In this document: positions 23,833 to 32,631 of the stretch, piece by piece | Numbering within the stretch: the stretch's first letter is position 1 | How the letters are laid out: every line of letters starts with the position of its first letter | From: Rhizobium sophorae | GTDB taxonomy: Bacteria > Pseudomonadota > Alphaproteobacteria > Rhizobiales > Rhizobiaceae | Length of the DNA: 64,000 bases | Direction: 5' to 3' | Assembly: GCF_013087515.1 (NCBI RefSeq) | Contig: NZ_JABFCN010000022.1 | Location: forward strand, 1-64,000 | Notes under the pieces: model-generated | Database searches by the model: none | What the model was told of the DNA's origin: nothing | Seen by the model: only the letters and a program-made list of their open reading frames with translations | Program-made: the position numbers and the translations under genes

Positions 23833-25248
23833 ATGGCGGTCATAGAAACAGCGGAGAAGATGCTGCCCGCGGGCCTGCGCCCGATCGGCGGCCGCACGCT
23901 GCGTTTGTTTGCTGCCGTGCTCACCGAACGCGGTGAGAGGGCGGCCGCCCAGCGCATGGCGCTGACGGCCTTTTCGATTCGTGTCCTCAGCGCAGCGCTT
24001 GCCTTCGTCTCTCAGATCGTGCTCGCCCGGCTGATGGGGGAATATGAATACGGCATCTTCGTTTTCGTTTGGGTGCTGGTCGTCGTCTTCGGCGATCTCT
24101 CATGCCTCGGTTTCCACACCGCGATCGTCCGCTTCCTGCCGCAATACAGGGCGGCGGGCGCTTTCGAGGAAATCCGCGGCCTGACCGGCACGGCGCGCAT
24201 CTTTGCGCTGCTGTCCGGCACGGCGGTGCTCGCCGTCGGTATGCTCGGGCTGCATTTCTTCGGCGATACGATCCAGGTCTATTATCTCGTCCCGATCTTC
24301 ATCGGCCTGCTCGCCATGCCGATGATCGCGCTCGGCGACATTCTCGAAGGCACATCACGGGCAAACCATTGGCCGGTGATGGCGCTGAGCCCGGTCTATA
24401 TCGTCCGGCCGATCCTCATCATCCTCTTCATGCTGATCGCGATTGCCATCGGCGCCGAGCACACGGCCGTCACCGCGATGCAGGCAGCGCTCGCCGCCAC
24501 CTACGTCACCGCTCTCGGCCAGTATGCCGCAACGCTTTACCGCCTTCGCCGGCATTATGACAACGGCCCGCGCAAGGTCGATTTCCTCGCCTGGTTCAGC
24601 GTCGCCTTTCCGATTTTCCTGATCGAGGGCGTGAGCTTCCTGCTGACCAACTCCGACGTCGTCGTCGTCGGCATCTTCCTCGAGCCGCACGATGTCGCCA
24701 TCTATTTCGCCGCCGCCAAGACGATGGCGCTGGTGCATTTCATCAATTTCTCGGTCAAGGCAGCCTCCGGCCCGCGCTTTTCCTCGATCATTGCAGAAGG
24801 CGACCACGCCCAACTGGCAGCCGCAGCCATCGACGCCGCCCGCTGGACCTTCTGGCCGGCGCTCGGGGTCGGCCTTGTCGTGCTTGCGGCCGGTCATCTG
24901 CTGTTGTCACTCTTCGGCGGCGCTTTCACATCAGGTTATCTGGTCATGGCGATCCTGCTCGCCGGCATCCTCGCCAAATCGCTGGTCGGCCCGGCGGAAA
25001 CGCTGCTGATGATGGCAGGCAAGCAGAACCTCTGCGTCGCGCTCTATGCCGGCGCATTGACGGCCAATGTCGGCCTCAACCTCGCTTTAATCCCGCATTA
25101 CGGCATCGAAGGCACGGCGATCGCCACGGCTTCGGCCATGGCCGTCGAGGCAATCCTGCTGCATGTGGCCGTGCGCCGCGCCCTCGACATCGTTCTTTTC
25201 GCCTTCGCCAGCCCCTCCGCCGCAACGCCAGAAATGAGAGTTCGATAG
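23833..25248 (+). CDS. Polysaccharide flippase (MOP/Wzx-like)
   Basis: A 471-residue integral membrane protein with about 12-14 hydrophobic segments and the polysaccharide-synthesis (RfbX/Wzx) pattern: a cytoplasmic amphipathic start, then SIRVLSAALAFVSQIVLARLMGEYEYGIF. Such proteins flip lipid-linked sugars across the inner membrane. No glycosyltransferase is adjacent, so the substrate is unknown. The BioF2-type acetyltransferase begins one base after its stop, suggesting a shared job. The ATG at 23833 is preferred over a GTG at 23824. Confidence 0.85.
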   Translation: MAVIETAEKMLPAGLRPIGGRTLRLFAAVLTERGERAAAQRMALTAFSIRVLSAALAFVSQIVLARLMGEYEYGIFVFVWVLVVVFGDLSCLGFHTAIVRFLPQYRAAGAFEEIRGLTGTARIFALLSGTAVLAVGMLGLHFFGDTIQVYYLVPIFIGLLAMPMIALGDILEGTSRANHWPVMALSPVYIVRPILIILFMLIAIAIGAEHTAVTAMQAALAATYVTALGQYAATLYRLRRHYDNGPRKVDFLAWFSVAFPIFLIEGVSFLLTNSDVVVVGIFLEPHDVAIYFAAAKTMALVHFINFSVKAASGPRFSSIIAEGDHAQLAAAAIDAARWTFWPALGVGLVVLAAGHLLLSLFGGAFTSGYLVMAILLAGILAKSLVGPAETLLMMAGKQNLCVALYAGALTANVGLNLALIPHYGIEGTAIATASAMAVEAILLHVAVRRALDIVLFAFASPSAATPEMRVR

Positions 25249-26526
25249 ATGGTGCGTGTTCCCCCCGTTACCGAAAGCACCGACAGCGCCGCAAACCGCA
25301 TGGTGCATGATCTCGCAGCGCTGCATTTCGAAGCGCCGCAGGCCGAGGCTCGCGCCGAGATCGGCCGGCCGGGGCGCGAGCTCTGCCTCTATCCCGGCAA
25401 GCTCGGCTATGAGCTTCAGGATGAGCTCGATTTCCTGTCCAACCGGGCGATGGAACCGAATGTCTTTTTCTCCGGCCGCTTCCTCGCCCCCGCCATGCCG
25501 CGGCTCGAAGACCGGCAGGTGAACTTCGCCCTGATCCGCGACCACAATGCCGGCCGCAGCCGCATGCGCTTCCTCTTGCCGTTTTCGGTCGACAAGCCGG
25601 GCTTTGCCGTCGGCCCGTCGATCATCCGCGGCTGGTCAAACAGTTTCGGTCCGCTCGGCACGCCGCTCGTCGATGCCGAGGATGCCGCCGAAACCCTCGA
25701 CAATCTCTTCGAAGGGCTGACCGCGCGTGATCTTAATCTGCCCGGCATATTGGTACTGCCGGATCTCAGGCTGAACGGGATCCTCGTTCGCATGATCAAG
25801 GCCGTGGCGCTCAGCCGCAATCTTCCCGTCACCGTTACCAATCCCTATCTGCGCCCGATGCTGCAGAGCGAGGAAGAGGCGCCGGTCTATCTCGGCAAAA
25901 CCATCTCCTCCTCGCATATGCGCGAGATGCGCCGCCAGTGGCGCCTGCTGGAGGAACAGGGAACCGCGGTCTATGCCGTCGCCCGCCAGCCGCGCGAAAT
26001 CCATACCCGCTTCGAGGAATTCCTGGCGATGGAAGCGGGCGGCTGGAAGGGCAAGCGGCGAAGCGCTCTCGTCACCGATCGTTATCATACGGCCTTCGCC
26101 CGCGAGGCGGTGTCGAACCTTGCCTCCGTCGATGCCGTGCGTATTCACACGATCGATCTCAACGGCAAGGCGATCGCCGCCATCGTCGTGCTGATGATGG
26201 GCGGCGAGGCCTATACTTGGAAGACCGCCTACGACGAAAACTATGCCCGCTATTCGCCGGGCAAGCTGCTGATGAGCGAACTCACCGAATGGCATCTCGA
26301 TGACGCCAATATCGTCCGCTCCGATTCCTGCGCCGTCTCGGATCATCCGATCATGAGCCGCTTTTGGCAGGAGCGCGAGGAGATGGGAACGCTGGTGATC
26401 GGCCTGACGCAGAACAGCGACCGCGACATGCGCCAGGTCACCGCCCAGCTTCACATGTACCGCAGCACCCGCAATATGGCGAAGATGCTGCGGGAGAAGA
26501 TCATGTCGCTTGCCGGCCGGGGCTAA
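25249..26526 (+). CDS. GNAT-type acetyltransferase (BioF2/Acetyltransf_6-like)
   Basis: A 425-residue protein. The C-terminal half (about residues 210-380) resembles the BioF2-like acyltransferase domain found in cell-surface polysaccharide and FemAB-type proteins, with FEEFLAMEAGGWKGKRRSA and YARYSPGKLLMSELTEWHL. The N-terminal half is family-specific. It starts directly after the flippase stop, so the two are almost certainly co-transcribed and may modify and export the same surface glycan; this is inference. Confidence 0.8.
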   Translation: MVRVPPVTESTDSAANRMVHDLAALHFEAPQAEARAEIGRPGRELCLYPGKLGYELQDELDFLSNRAMEPNVFFSGRFLAPAMPRLEDRQVNFALIRDHNAGRSRMRFLLPFSVDKPGFAVGPSIIRGWSNSFGPLGTPLVDAEDAAETLDNLFEGLTARDLNLPGILVLPDLRLNGILVRMIKAVALSRNLPVTVTNPYLRPMLQSEEEAPVYLGKTISSSHMREMRRQWRLLEEQGTAVYAVARQPREIHTRFEEFLAMEAGGWKGKRRSALVTDRYHTAFAREAVSNLASVDAVRIHTIDLNGKAIAAIVVLMMGGEAYTWKTAYDENYARYSPGKLLMSELTEWHLDDANIVRSDSCAVSDHPIMSRFWQEREEMGTLVIGLTQNSDRDMRQVTAQLHMYRSTRNMAKMLREKIMSLAGRG

Positions 26527-26552
26527 GCATTCCAGCAAAATGTGTAGCGGTT

Positions 26553-28184
26553 CTATCCCTTGTTGGCAGCCATTTCCCGCAGCAGCCGGCGGATCACCTT
26601 GCCGGTGGTGGTCAGCGGCAAGGCATCGATGAATTCCACTTCGCGCGGATATTCGTGCATCGAAAGCCGCGTCTTCACCCATTCTCTTATCTCGGCGGCC
26701 AGCGCCTCGCTTGGATGATGGCCTGGTGACAGCACGATATAGGCCTTGACGATTTCGGTGCGCACGGCATCGGGTTTGCCGACGGCGGCGGCAAGCTGCA
26801 CGGCGGGATGGCCGATCAGGCAGTCCTCGATCTCGGCGGGGCCGATGCGATATCCCGACGATGTGATCACGTCGTCGTCGCGTCCGTCGAAGGTAATATA
26901 GCCCTCAGCGTCCTGTCGGCCGATATCGCCGGTGAGCAGCCAGCCTTTGGCGAACTTTCGTTCCGTCGCCGCCGCGTCGTCCCAGTAGCCGAGAAACATG
27001 ACAGGATCGGGTCTGGCGATGGCGATCTGGCCCGGTTCGCCGACGGGCAATTCGTCACCCGTCTCGCTGACGATCGCGACACGATGCCCGGGCACCGCCC
27101 GTCCGATGGCGCCCGCTTTGGTGACGCCATAGGCAGCGCTCGACGCGAGCACGAAATTGCACTCCGTCTGACCGTAGAACTCGTTGACGGTGATACCGAG
27201 CGTATGGCGCGCCCATTCATAGGTCTCGCGGCCGAGCGCCTCCCCGGCCGAACCGATGGTGCGCAGCACCAGATCATATTTCGAGCGCGGATCGGACACG
27301 GACCGCATCAATCTCAGCGCCGTCGGCGGGATGAAGGCGTTGCGCACCTTCATCTCGGCCATGATGAGATAGGCCATGCCGGCATCGAATTTCTGCGCCG
27401 GTGACGAAACGACGGGAACACCGAGCAGAAGGCTCGGCAGCAACGCATTGAGCAGACCGCCCGCCCAGGCCCAGTCGGACGGCGTCCAGACCTTGTCGCC
27501 CACTTTCGGAAAGCCCTCATGAGCAAACTGCATGCCGGGAATATGGCCGGGCAGGACGCGGTGGCCATGCAACGCGCCTTTGGGCGGCCCCGTCGTTCCC
27601 GACGTGAAGATCATCAGCGCCGGGTCGTCCGGACCGGTTTTGGCGATGTCGAAGACAGGGGGATGGCCATCCACCAGTTCGGCGAAATCATCCGCATCGC
27701 CACTCGCGCCGTCGATGCTGACGACATTCTTCAACGCCGGCAGGCGTCCGCGGATCTGCCGGATGCGTTCGAGACCGAAGGCATTGGTGACGACGGCCGC
27801 GGCCCCTGCCGCCTTCAGCCGGTATTCCAGCGCCTCGACGCCGAAGAGCAGCGCCAGTGGCAGCGCAATCGCGCCGGTCTTATAGATCGCCACATGTGCG
27901 ATCACCGTTTCGAAGGATTGCGGCAATAGCAGCGCGACGCGATCGCCGCGTTTGATATCTAGTGAGACGAGCGCATTTGCGAAGGCCGAGGAACGATCGG
28001 CGAGCGCGCGATAGGTCATTGCGCGGTGATCGCCGTCGGGGCTGAAATGCTCAAGGCAGACGCGCTCGGGATCCCTCGCGGCCCAGTCGTCGCTGACGGC
28101 GCGGCCGATATTGAAATCCTCCGGGGTCTGCCAGGAGAAATTGCAATAGAGATCGTCATAGCGATCGTGGGACGGCAGTTGCAT
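26553..28184 (-). CDS. Acyl-CoA synthetase (AMP-forming)
   Basis: A 543-residue ANL-superfamily enzyme. The AMP-binding P-loop is MIFTSGTTGPPKGALHG, the adenylate motif is NEFYGQTECNF, the hinge is TGDIGRQDAEGYITFDGRDDD, and the C-terminal catalytic lysine lies in TTTGKVIRR. It activates a carboxylic acid, probably a short or medium acyl chain, to its CoA thioester; the substrate is not determinable. The start MQLPSHDRYDDLY is used. It is divergent from the aldo/keto reductase. Confidence 0.92.
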   Translation of the reverse strand: MQLPSHDRYDDLYCNFSWQTPEDFNIGRAVSDDWAARDPERVCLEHFSPDGDHRAMTYRALADRSSAFANALVSLDIKRGDRVALLLPQSFETVIAHVAIYKTGAIALPLALLFGVEALEYRLKAAGAAAVVTNAFGLERIRQIRGRLPALKNVVSIDGASGDADDFAELVDGHPPVFDIAKTGPDDPALMIFTSGTTGPPKGALHGHRVLPGHIPGMQFAHEGFPKVGDKVWTPSDWAWAGGLLNALLPSLLLGVPVVSSPAQKFDAGMAYLIMAEMKVRNAFIPPTALRLMRSVSDPRSKYDLVLRTIGSAGEALGRETYEWARHTLGITVNEFYGQTECNFVLASSAAYGVTKAGAIGRAVPGHRVAIVSETGDELPVGEPGQIAIARPDPVMFLGYWDDAAATERKFAKGWLLTGDIGRQDAEGYITFDGRDDDVITSSGYRIGPAEIEDCLIGHPAVQLAAAVGKPDAVRTEIVKAYIVLSPGHHPSEALAAEIREWVKTRLSMHEYPREVEFIDALPLTTTGKVIRRLLREMAANKG

Positions 28185-28409
28185 GGTCGGATTCCGATAA
28201 AAATGCTGCATCAGCTAACATCTTGCGGCGCGGATGTGCAAGCTGCAGCCAGACTCGACGGCGATCAGCGCGGCTTCAGAAGTCTCGATCACGGATCATT
28301 GTGCGCATGCAGCATGGATTCTTCATTTGCCACCCTGCGACTTTGGCCATCTCGCGCTAAATCATGCAAGGCAGCCTGGGGGTTATTAAATTCATCACGG
28401 AGTCGTTTC

Positions 28410-29390
28410 ATGGAATACACAAAATTTGGGAAGACCGGTCTCGAAGTGTCGAAGATCTGCTTGGGCTGCATGACCTTCGGCGATCCCGGCCGCGGCAATC
28501 ATGCCTGGAGCCTGCGGGAAGAAGAAAGCCGGACGATGATCAAGCAGGCGATCGACCTCGGCATCAATTTCCTCGACACCGCCAACACCTATTCCAACGG
28601 TTCCTCAGAGGAGATCGTCGGCCGTGCCATAAAGGACTTCGCCAAACGCGAGGACATCGTGCTCGCGACCAAGGTGTTCAACCGCATGCGGCCGGGCCCG
28701 AACGGCGCCGGCCTGTCGCGCAAGGCGATCTTCGACGAGATTGACAACAGCCTGCGTCGCCTCGGCACCGACTACGTGGATCTCTACCAGATCCACCGCT
28801 TCGACTATACGACGCCGATCGAGGAAACGCTGGAAGCACTGCACGACGTCGTCAAATCGGGCAAGGCGCGTTATATCGGCGCCTCCTCCATGTATGCCTG
28901 GCAATTCGCCAAGGCGCTCTACGTCTCCAGGCTGAACGGCTGGACCGAATTCGTCAGCATGCAGGACCACCTGAACCTGCTCTACCGAGAGGAAGAGCGC
29001 GAAATGCTGCCGCTCTGCGAGGATCAGAAGATCGCCGTCATCCCCTGGAGCCCGCTTGCCCGTGGCCGCCTGACCCGCGACTGGGACGAGACGACGGCAC
29101 GCAGCGAAACCGACGAGTTCGGCAAGACGCTCTACACGCAGTCCATCGATGCCGACCGCAAGATCGTCGGAGCCGTGGCCGAAATCGCCAAGGCCCGCAA
29201 CATCTCCCGCGCCCAGGTCGCAACCGCCTGGATCCTGCAGAAGAGTGCGGTGACCGCCCCGATCATCGGCGCGTCCAAACCGACCCACCTGACGGACGCC
29301 GTTGCCTCGCTCTCGGTCAAGCTTACCGCCGAAGAAATCGCGGCACTGGAGGCACCCTACATCCCGCACGCCATCGCCGGCTTCAAGTAG
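28410..29390 (+). CDS. Aldo/keto reductase (YajO/Tas-like)
   Basis: A 326-residue NADPH-dependent oxidoreductase. The start MEYTKFGKTGLEVSKICLG, the catalytic tyrosine in LDTANTYSNGSSEEIVG, the lysine in DIVLATKVF and the histidine in DLYQIHRFD form the tetrad. The C-terminal IIGASKPTHLTDAV binds the cofactor. The physiological substrate is unknown. An open frame extends 128 codons further upstream but overlaps the divergent synthetase gene and lacks a start signal. Confidence 0.93.
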   Translation: MEYTKFGKTGLEVSKICLGCMTFGDPGRGNHAWSLREEESRTMIKQAIDLGINFLDTANTYSNGSSEEIVGRAIKDFAKREDIVLATKVFNRMRPGPNGAGLSRKAIFDEIDNSLRRLGTDYVDLYQIHRFDYTTPIEETLEALHDVVKSGKARYIGASSMYAWQFAKALYVSRLNGWTEFVSMQDHLNLLYREEEREMLPLCEDQKIAVIPWSPLARGRLTRDWDETTARSETDEFGKTLYTQSIDADRKIVGAVAEIAKARNISRAQVATAWILQKSAVTAPIIGASKPTHLTDAVASLSVKLTAEEIAALEAPYIPHAIAGFK

Positions 29391-29428
29391 CCGCTGGCTT
29401 CTCGGTCCTCAGGCACATGCAAGGTAGA

Positions 29429-29450
29429 TCCCTCTCCACGTGGAGAGGGA
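29429..29450. terminator. Perfect 22-base palindrome between convergent genes
   Basis: The sequence TCCCTCTCCACGTGGAGAGG followed by GA is its own reverse complement. It lies between the ends of the aldo/keto reductase and TetR genes, so it may act as a two-way terminator, although no T-run follows and the loop would be very tight. It may instead be a dispersed palindromic repeat. Confidence 0.45.
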
Positions 29451-29480
29451 GATCGAAACCATCGCCTTTCGCGACTGAGA

Positions 29481-30059
29481 TTATTTCTGGCTCTCAGGAT
29501 CGAGCTGCCGGCGCATCGTCACCAGAAACTGCTCGGCAAGCGCCCTGTCCTCGACCGCACGGGCAAGAATGACAGCACCCATCATCGATGAGAGTGTTGT
29601 CGTCGCATTGGCGCGGCGCTCCTCTTCCGTTTCGCCGGGAACGATATCGGCAAGCGTGTCGACCAGCACGGACAGCCCGTCGCTGAAGACCGCGCGGACG
29701 GCGCCGCGGCTGCGGCTCACTTCCTGGATCAGCGTTGCAAAGACGCAGCTGCCGCCCGGATCGTCAACCGTACGCCAGTGGATATAGTGGTCGAGAAGCG
29801 CGGCCAGCGGCCGGTCAGGCGATTCGGCGATATGCTCCTTCCAGCGCGTTTCGACCCTGTCGATCAGCTTGCGGCTAACCTCAAGCGCCAAATCGTCCTT
29901 CGAACCGAAATGACCATAGAAGCCGCCATGCGTCAGCCCCGCCGCCTTCATGATGTCGGCGACGCCGACCCCGTCGAAACCGTTTTCGCGGAAAAGCACG
30001 CCGGCAACGCTCAGGATCTTTTCGCGGTTTTCGGCAAATTTTTCGCGGCTGACCCGCAT
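29481..30059 (-). CDS. TetR family transcriptional regulator
   Basis: A 192-residue repressor. The helix-turn-helix is at about residues 25-45 (GVGVADIMKAAGLTHGGFYGHFGSKDDLAL), and the C-terminal ligand domain resembles the TetR_C group of regulators for small organic compounds. It is divergent from an MFS transporter and probably controls it; two palindromes in the shared intergenic region (30094-30107, 30123-30136) are candidate operators. The start MRVSREKFAENR is used; the 38 codons upstream in frame run through the operators and are rejected. Confidence 0.92.
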   Translation of the reverse strand: MRVSREKFAENREKILSVAGVLFRENGFDGVGVADIMKAAGLTHGGFYGHFGSKDDLALEVSRKLIDRVETRWKEHIAESPDRPLAALLDHYIHWRTVDDPGGSCVFATLIQEVSRSRGAVRAVFSDGLSVLVDTLADIVPGETEEERRANATTTLSSMMGAVILARAVEDRALAEQFLVTMRRQLDPESQK

Positions 30060-30088
30060 TGTCGTCTCCAGAAATAGTCGCTTGACAA

Positions 30089-30117
30089 AATATATGACGT
30101 CCATCATCAATACGCAA
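30089..30117 (-). promoter_or_regulatory. Candidate promoter of the TetR gene
   Basis: On the minus strand TTGCGT (30117-30112), a 17-base spacer and TATATT (30094-30089) form a sigma-70-type promoter. One operator-like palindrome lies inside the spacer, which suggests autoregulation. Confidence 0.4.
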
Positions 30118-30136
30118 GAAATATGATGGCCATCAT
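30094..30136. promoter_or_regulatory. Paired operator palindromes of the TetR/MFS pair
   Basis: A perfect 14-base palindrome ATGATGGCCATCAT lies at 30123-30136. A related site ATGACGTCCATCAT lies at 30094-30107, its centre 29 bases away. Both are between the divergent starts, as expected for TetR binding sites. Confidence 0.55.
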
Positions 30137-30187
30137 GTAAATCGGTCCAGTATCTTCTCGAAGCTGAATTCAAACGGAATCTTGCCC

Positions 30188-31483
30188 ATGGTTTCCACCG
30201 TCCTCGCCTCCACCCTTGCCCGGCGCAACATCCACTACGGCTGGGTCGTCGTTGCCGCGACCTTCCTCACCATGCTGGTCACCGCCGGCGCCATGGGCGC
30301 ACCCGGCGTGCTCATCAAGCCGCTGCAGGACGAGTTCGGCTGGGAGACCTCGCAGATTTCCTCGGCGCTGGCGATTCGCCTGATCCTGTTCGGCTTCATG
30401 GGTCCGTTCGCCGCCGCCTTCATGAATTATTTCGGCGTGCGCAAGGTCATCGTCTTCGCGCTGGCGCTGATCGGTGCCGGCTTCATCGGTTCGCTGTTCA
30501 TGACGACGCTATGGCAGTTGTTATTGCTCTGGGGCATCGTCGTGGGCTTCGGCACGGGCCTGACGGCCATGGTGCTCGCCGCGACCGTCTCTTCCCGCTG
30601 GTTTACCAAGCACCGCGGCCTCGTCGTCGGCATGCTCTCGGCAAGCTCGGCCACCGGCCAGCTCGTCTTCCTGCCGCTGATGGCGGAGCTGACGGAACGC
30701 TACGGCTGGCGCTCGACGGTGTTTTTCGTCTGCGCCATGATCATGGTCGCAGCCCTTGCCGTGCTTGCCTTCATGCGCGACCGCCCGGCCGACCTCAATC
30801 TGCCGGCTCTCGGCGAAACTGATGTAACGCCGCCACCAGCAAGCACCTCGCTTGGCGTCGCGCTGATGACGCCGATCACCGTGCTTAAGGAAATCTCGAA
30901 GACCTCGACCTTCTGGATCCTCTTTGCCACCTTTTTCATCTGCGGCCTCAGCACCAACGGCCTGATCCAGACCCATTTCGTCACCCTTTGCGGCGATTTC
31001 GGCATCGTGCCGGTGGCCGCCGCCAGTGTGCTTGCTGTCATGGGCATCTTCGATTTCTTCGGCACCATCGGCTCCGGCTGGCTGTCCGACCGATTCGACA
31101 ATCGCTGGCTGCTGTTCTGGTATTACGGTCTGCGTGGCCTCTCGCTGCTCTACCTGCCGTTCAGCGATTTCAGCTTTTACGGTCTCTCCATCTTCGCCAT
31201 TTTCTACGGCCTCGACTGGATTGCCACCGTGCCGCCGACCGTCAAGATCGCCGCCGACCGCTTCGGCCGCGAAAAGGTCGGCCTCGTCTTCGGCTGGGTC
31301 TTTGCCGGCCATCAGCTGGGAGCCGCCACCGCCGCCTATGGCGCCGGCCTCTCGCGCACGGAGCTTTCAAGCTACCTGCCCGCTTTCTTCGTCGCCGGCG
31401 CCTTCTGCCTGTTGGCCTCGATCCTGGCGATCACGCTGAAGAAGTCCGGCCTGAGCAGCCCGGCACCGGCCGCCGCCCATTGA
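30188..31483 (+). CDS. MFS transporter (monocarboxylate / OFA-like)
   Basis: A 431-residue, 12-helix major facilitator with the two-halved fold and a central cytoplasmic loop. The first helix begins GWVVVAATFLTMLVTAGAMGAPGVL and the segment GSGWLSDRFDNRWLL in the second half corresponds to the loop motif. It looks like the oxalate/formate or monocarboxylate subgroup; the substrate is not known. The ATG at 30188 follows a TTG at 30182 two codons earlier. It is divergent from the TetR gene and ends in a strong terminator. Confidence 0.9.
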   Translation: MVSTVLASTLARRNIHYGWVVVAATFLTMLVTAGAMGAPGVLIKPLQDEFGWETSQISSALAIRLILFGFMGPFAAAFMNYFGVRKVIVFALALIGAGFIGSLFMTTLWQLLLLWGIVVGFGTGLTAMVLAATVSSRWFTKHRGLVVGMLSASSATGQLVFLPLMAELTERYGWRSTVFFVCAMIMVAALAVLAFMRDRPADLNLPALGETDVTPPPASTSLGVALMTPITVLKEISKTSTFWILFATFFICGLSTNGLIQTHFVTLCGDFGIVPVAAASVLAVMGIFDFFGTIGSGWLSDRFDNRWLLFWYYGLRGLSLLYLPFSDFSFYGLSIFAIFYGLDWIATVPPTVKIAADRFGREKVGLVFGWVFAGHQLGAATAAYGAGLSRTELSSYLPAFFVAGAFCLLASILAITLKKSGLSSPAPAAAH

Positions 31484-31494
31484 TATCAGACGAA

Positions 31495-31518
31495 ATCCGG
31501 CCTCGAGCGAGGCCGGAT
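31495..31518 (+). terminator. Terminator of the MFS gene
   Basis: A perfect ten-base-pair stem (ATCCGGCCTC / GAGGCCGGAT) with a four-base loop, 11 bases after the MFS stop and followed by CTCTCTAA. Confidence 0.65.
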
Positions 31519-31606
31519 CTCTCTAACGGGTCAGTCCGATAACTTCGTTTGCCTGTCTTGCGCGCGCGGGTGCTCGCATGTTAGACAGCCGCCCGTTCAT
31601 ATCCGT

Positions 31607-31692
31607 TGCCCCATTGGCGGAATTGGTAGACGCGCTCGACTCAAAATCGAGTTTCGAAAGAAGTGCTGGTTCGACCCCGGCATGGGGCACCA
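31607..31692 (+). tRNA. tRNA-Leu (anticodon CAA)
   Basis: An 86-base tRNA with encoded CCA. The acceptor stem GCCCCAT (31607-31613) pairs with ATGGGGC (31682-31688), followed by ACCA. The D arm contains GGCGGAATTGGTAGACGC, the anticodon stem is CTCGA / TCGAG around the loop CTCAAAA, giving CAA, and the T arm contains GGTTCGACCCC. The long variable arm is typical of class II leucine tRNAs. Confidence 0.96.
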
Positions 31693-31889
31693 GCCTTCGC
31701 CCTGCGAGCTTCGGCTCGGCAGGCCGAAGAGAGCAGCTAAGCGGAGGCTGTCGCGCCGCAGTTCCGTGAGGAACGAAGCGGACCGGTTCGATAGTGCTCC
31801 GGTAGCAGCACCGTCATCTCAAATGCTTTCGCGTAGCCCTTGAAGACCTGATAGGCGACTACCGAGCAAATTTCGCATTTCAGGTGAAA

Positions 31890-32177
31890 CTACTTGTTCT
31901 TCAGCAGCCACATCTTACCGGCCATCGTGATGCCGTAGACGTCTTTTGATGCGTCGTCATCCAGGTGCCGCCTCTCCAGAAAACCCGGCTCCTTCAACTC
32001 GCCCAGCGTCTTGGCAGTAACCGACTTTATTTTCTGAGGCCGCTCTTTCCACCGGTCAGTTTTTGCATAAGTCACTGTCGCGTTCTCGTGCGTCCATTTA
32101 TTGGCCGGCTGAGGATAAAGGTCTCCATCCCTGGCGAGTTTAAGTGCGGCGATCTGGGACGGCGTAAGCTCAATCAT
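31890..32177 (-). CDS. Small protein downstream of tRNA-Leu, unrecognised
   Basis: A 95-residue protein that I do not recognise. It begins MIELTPSQIAALKLARDGDLY, like the first helix of a small winged-helix protein, and the middle is lysine-rich (WKERPQKIKSVTAKTLGELKE), ending ITMAGKMWLLKNK, which could be the wing and last helix. AGGA lies nine bases before the start. Base use is less GC-rich than the neighbours. Position next to a tRNA gene suggests an acquired gene; this is inference. Confidence 0.6.
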   Translation of the reverse strand: MIELTPSQIAALKLARDGDLYPQPANKWTHENATVTYAKTDRWKERPQKIKSVTAKTLGELKEPGFLERRHLDDDASKDVYGITMAGKMWLLKNK

Positions 32178-32299
32178 TCTGAAAAATCCTGTGCGGGCGG
32201 TGTTTGCGCTGGGAGTGCGCTTTTACCAAAGGCGTGCTCATAACACCGACAGACGACTTTCACCACCGCATTGAGATATTCGCGCAACGAAAGGCGAAA

Positions 32300-32321
32300 A
32301 CCCGGCTCGTCGGAACCGGGC
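32300..32321 (-). terminator. Hairpin after the small exported protein gene
   Basis: On the minus strand AGCCCGG ... CCGGGTTTT forms a five- to six-pair stem with a ten-base loop followed by TTTT, 25 bases after the stop of the gene at 32347-32631. Confidence 0.5.
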
Positions 32322-32346
32322 TTCGTCCTTATCGCATATTTTTTCG

Positions 32347-32631
32347 TTAATTGCAGCGTCGAACCGTCCTCGTGACCTCGCCTTCATCGGTCTGTCGGGT
32401 GACGCTCCTGGTTTCGCAGGCATTATCGCGATAGCGGCGGTGCTCACGTTCGCGCACAGCACCGAAAGTGACGCCACGTTCGCTGATGGTGATTCCGGGT
32501 CGGACCCGCTCATTGCGATAGCCATCATCATAGGAACGCTCCCTCACATAAACGCTGTCGGCAAGAACAGGCGCAGCAAACGAGCAGGCGGCAAGGGCCG
32601 CCACAGTACAGTTCAGGATGATCTTCCGCAT
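32347..32631 (-). CDS. Small exported protein, Arg/Glu-rich, unrecognised
   Basis: A 94-residue protein with a clear signal peptide (MRKIILNCTVAALAACSFAAPVLADS), so the mature part of about 69 residues is periplasmic. The mature sequence is rich in Arg and Glu (VREREHRRYRDNACETRSVTRQ) and has two cysteines that could pair. I do not recognise the family; rhizobial genomes carry several such short exported proteins. The start at 32631 is chosen for the signal peptide. Confidence 0.7.
   Translation of the reverse strand: MRKIILNCTVAALAACSFAAPVLADSVYVRERSYDDGYRNERVRPGITISERGVTFGAVREREHRRYRDNACETRSVTRQTDEGEVTRTVRRCN

Noticed and set aside
31600..31700. 63-codon frame overlapping tRNA-Leu
   Set aside because: The sequence folds as a complete tRNA; frames through tRNA genes are chance.
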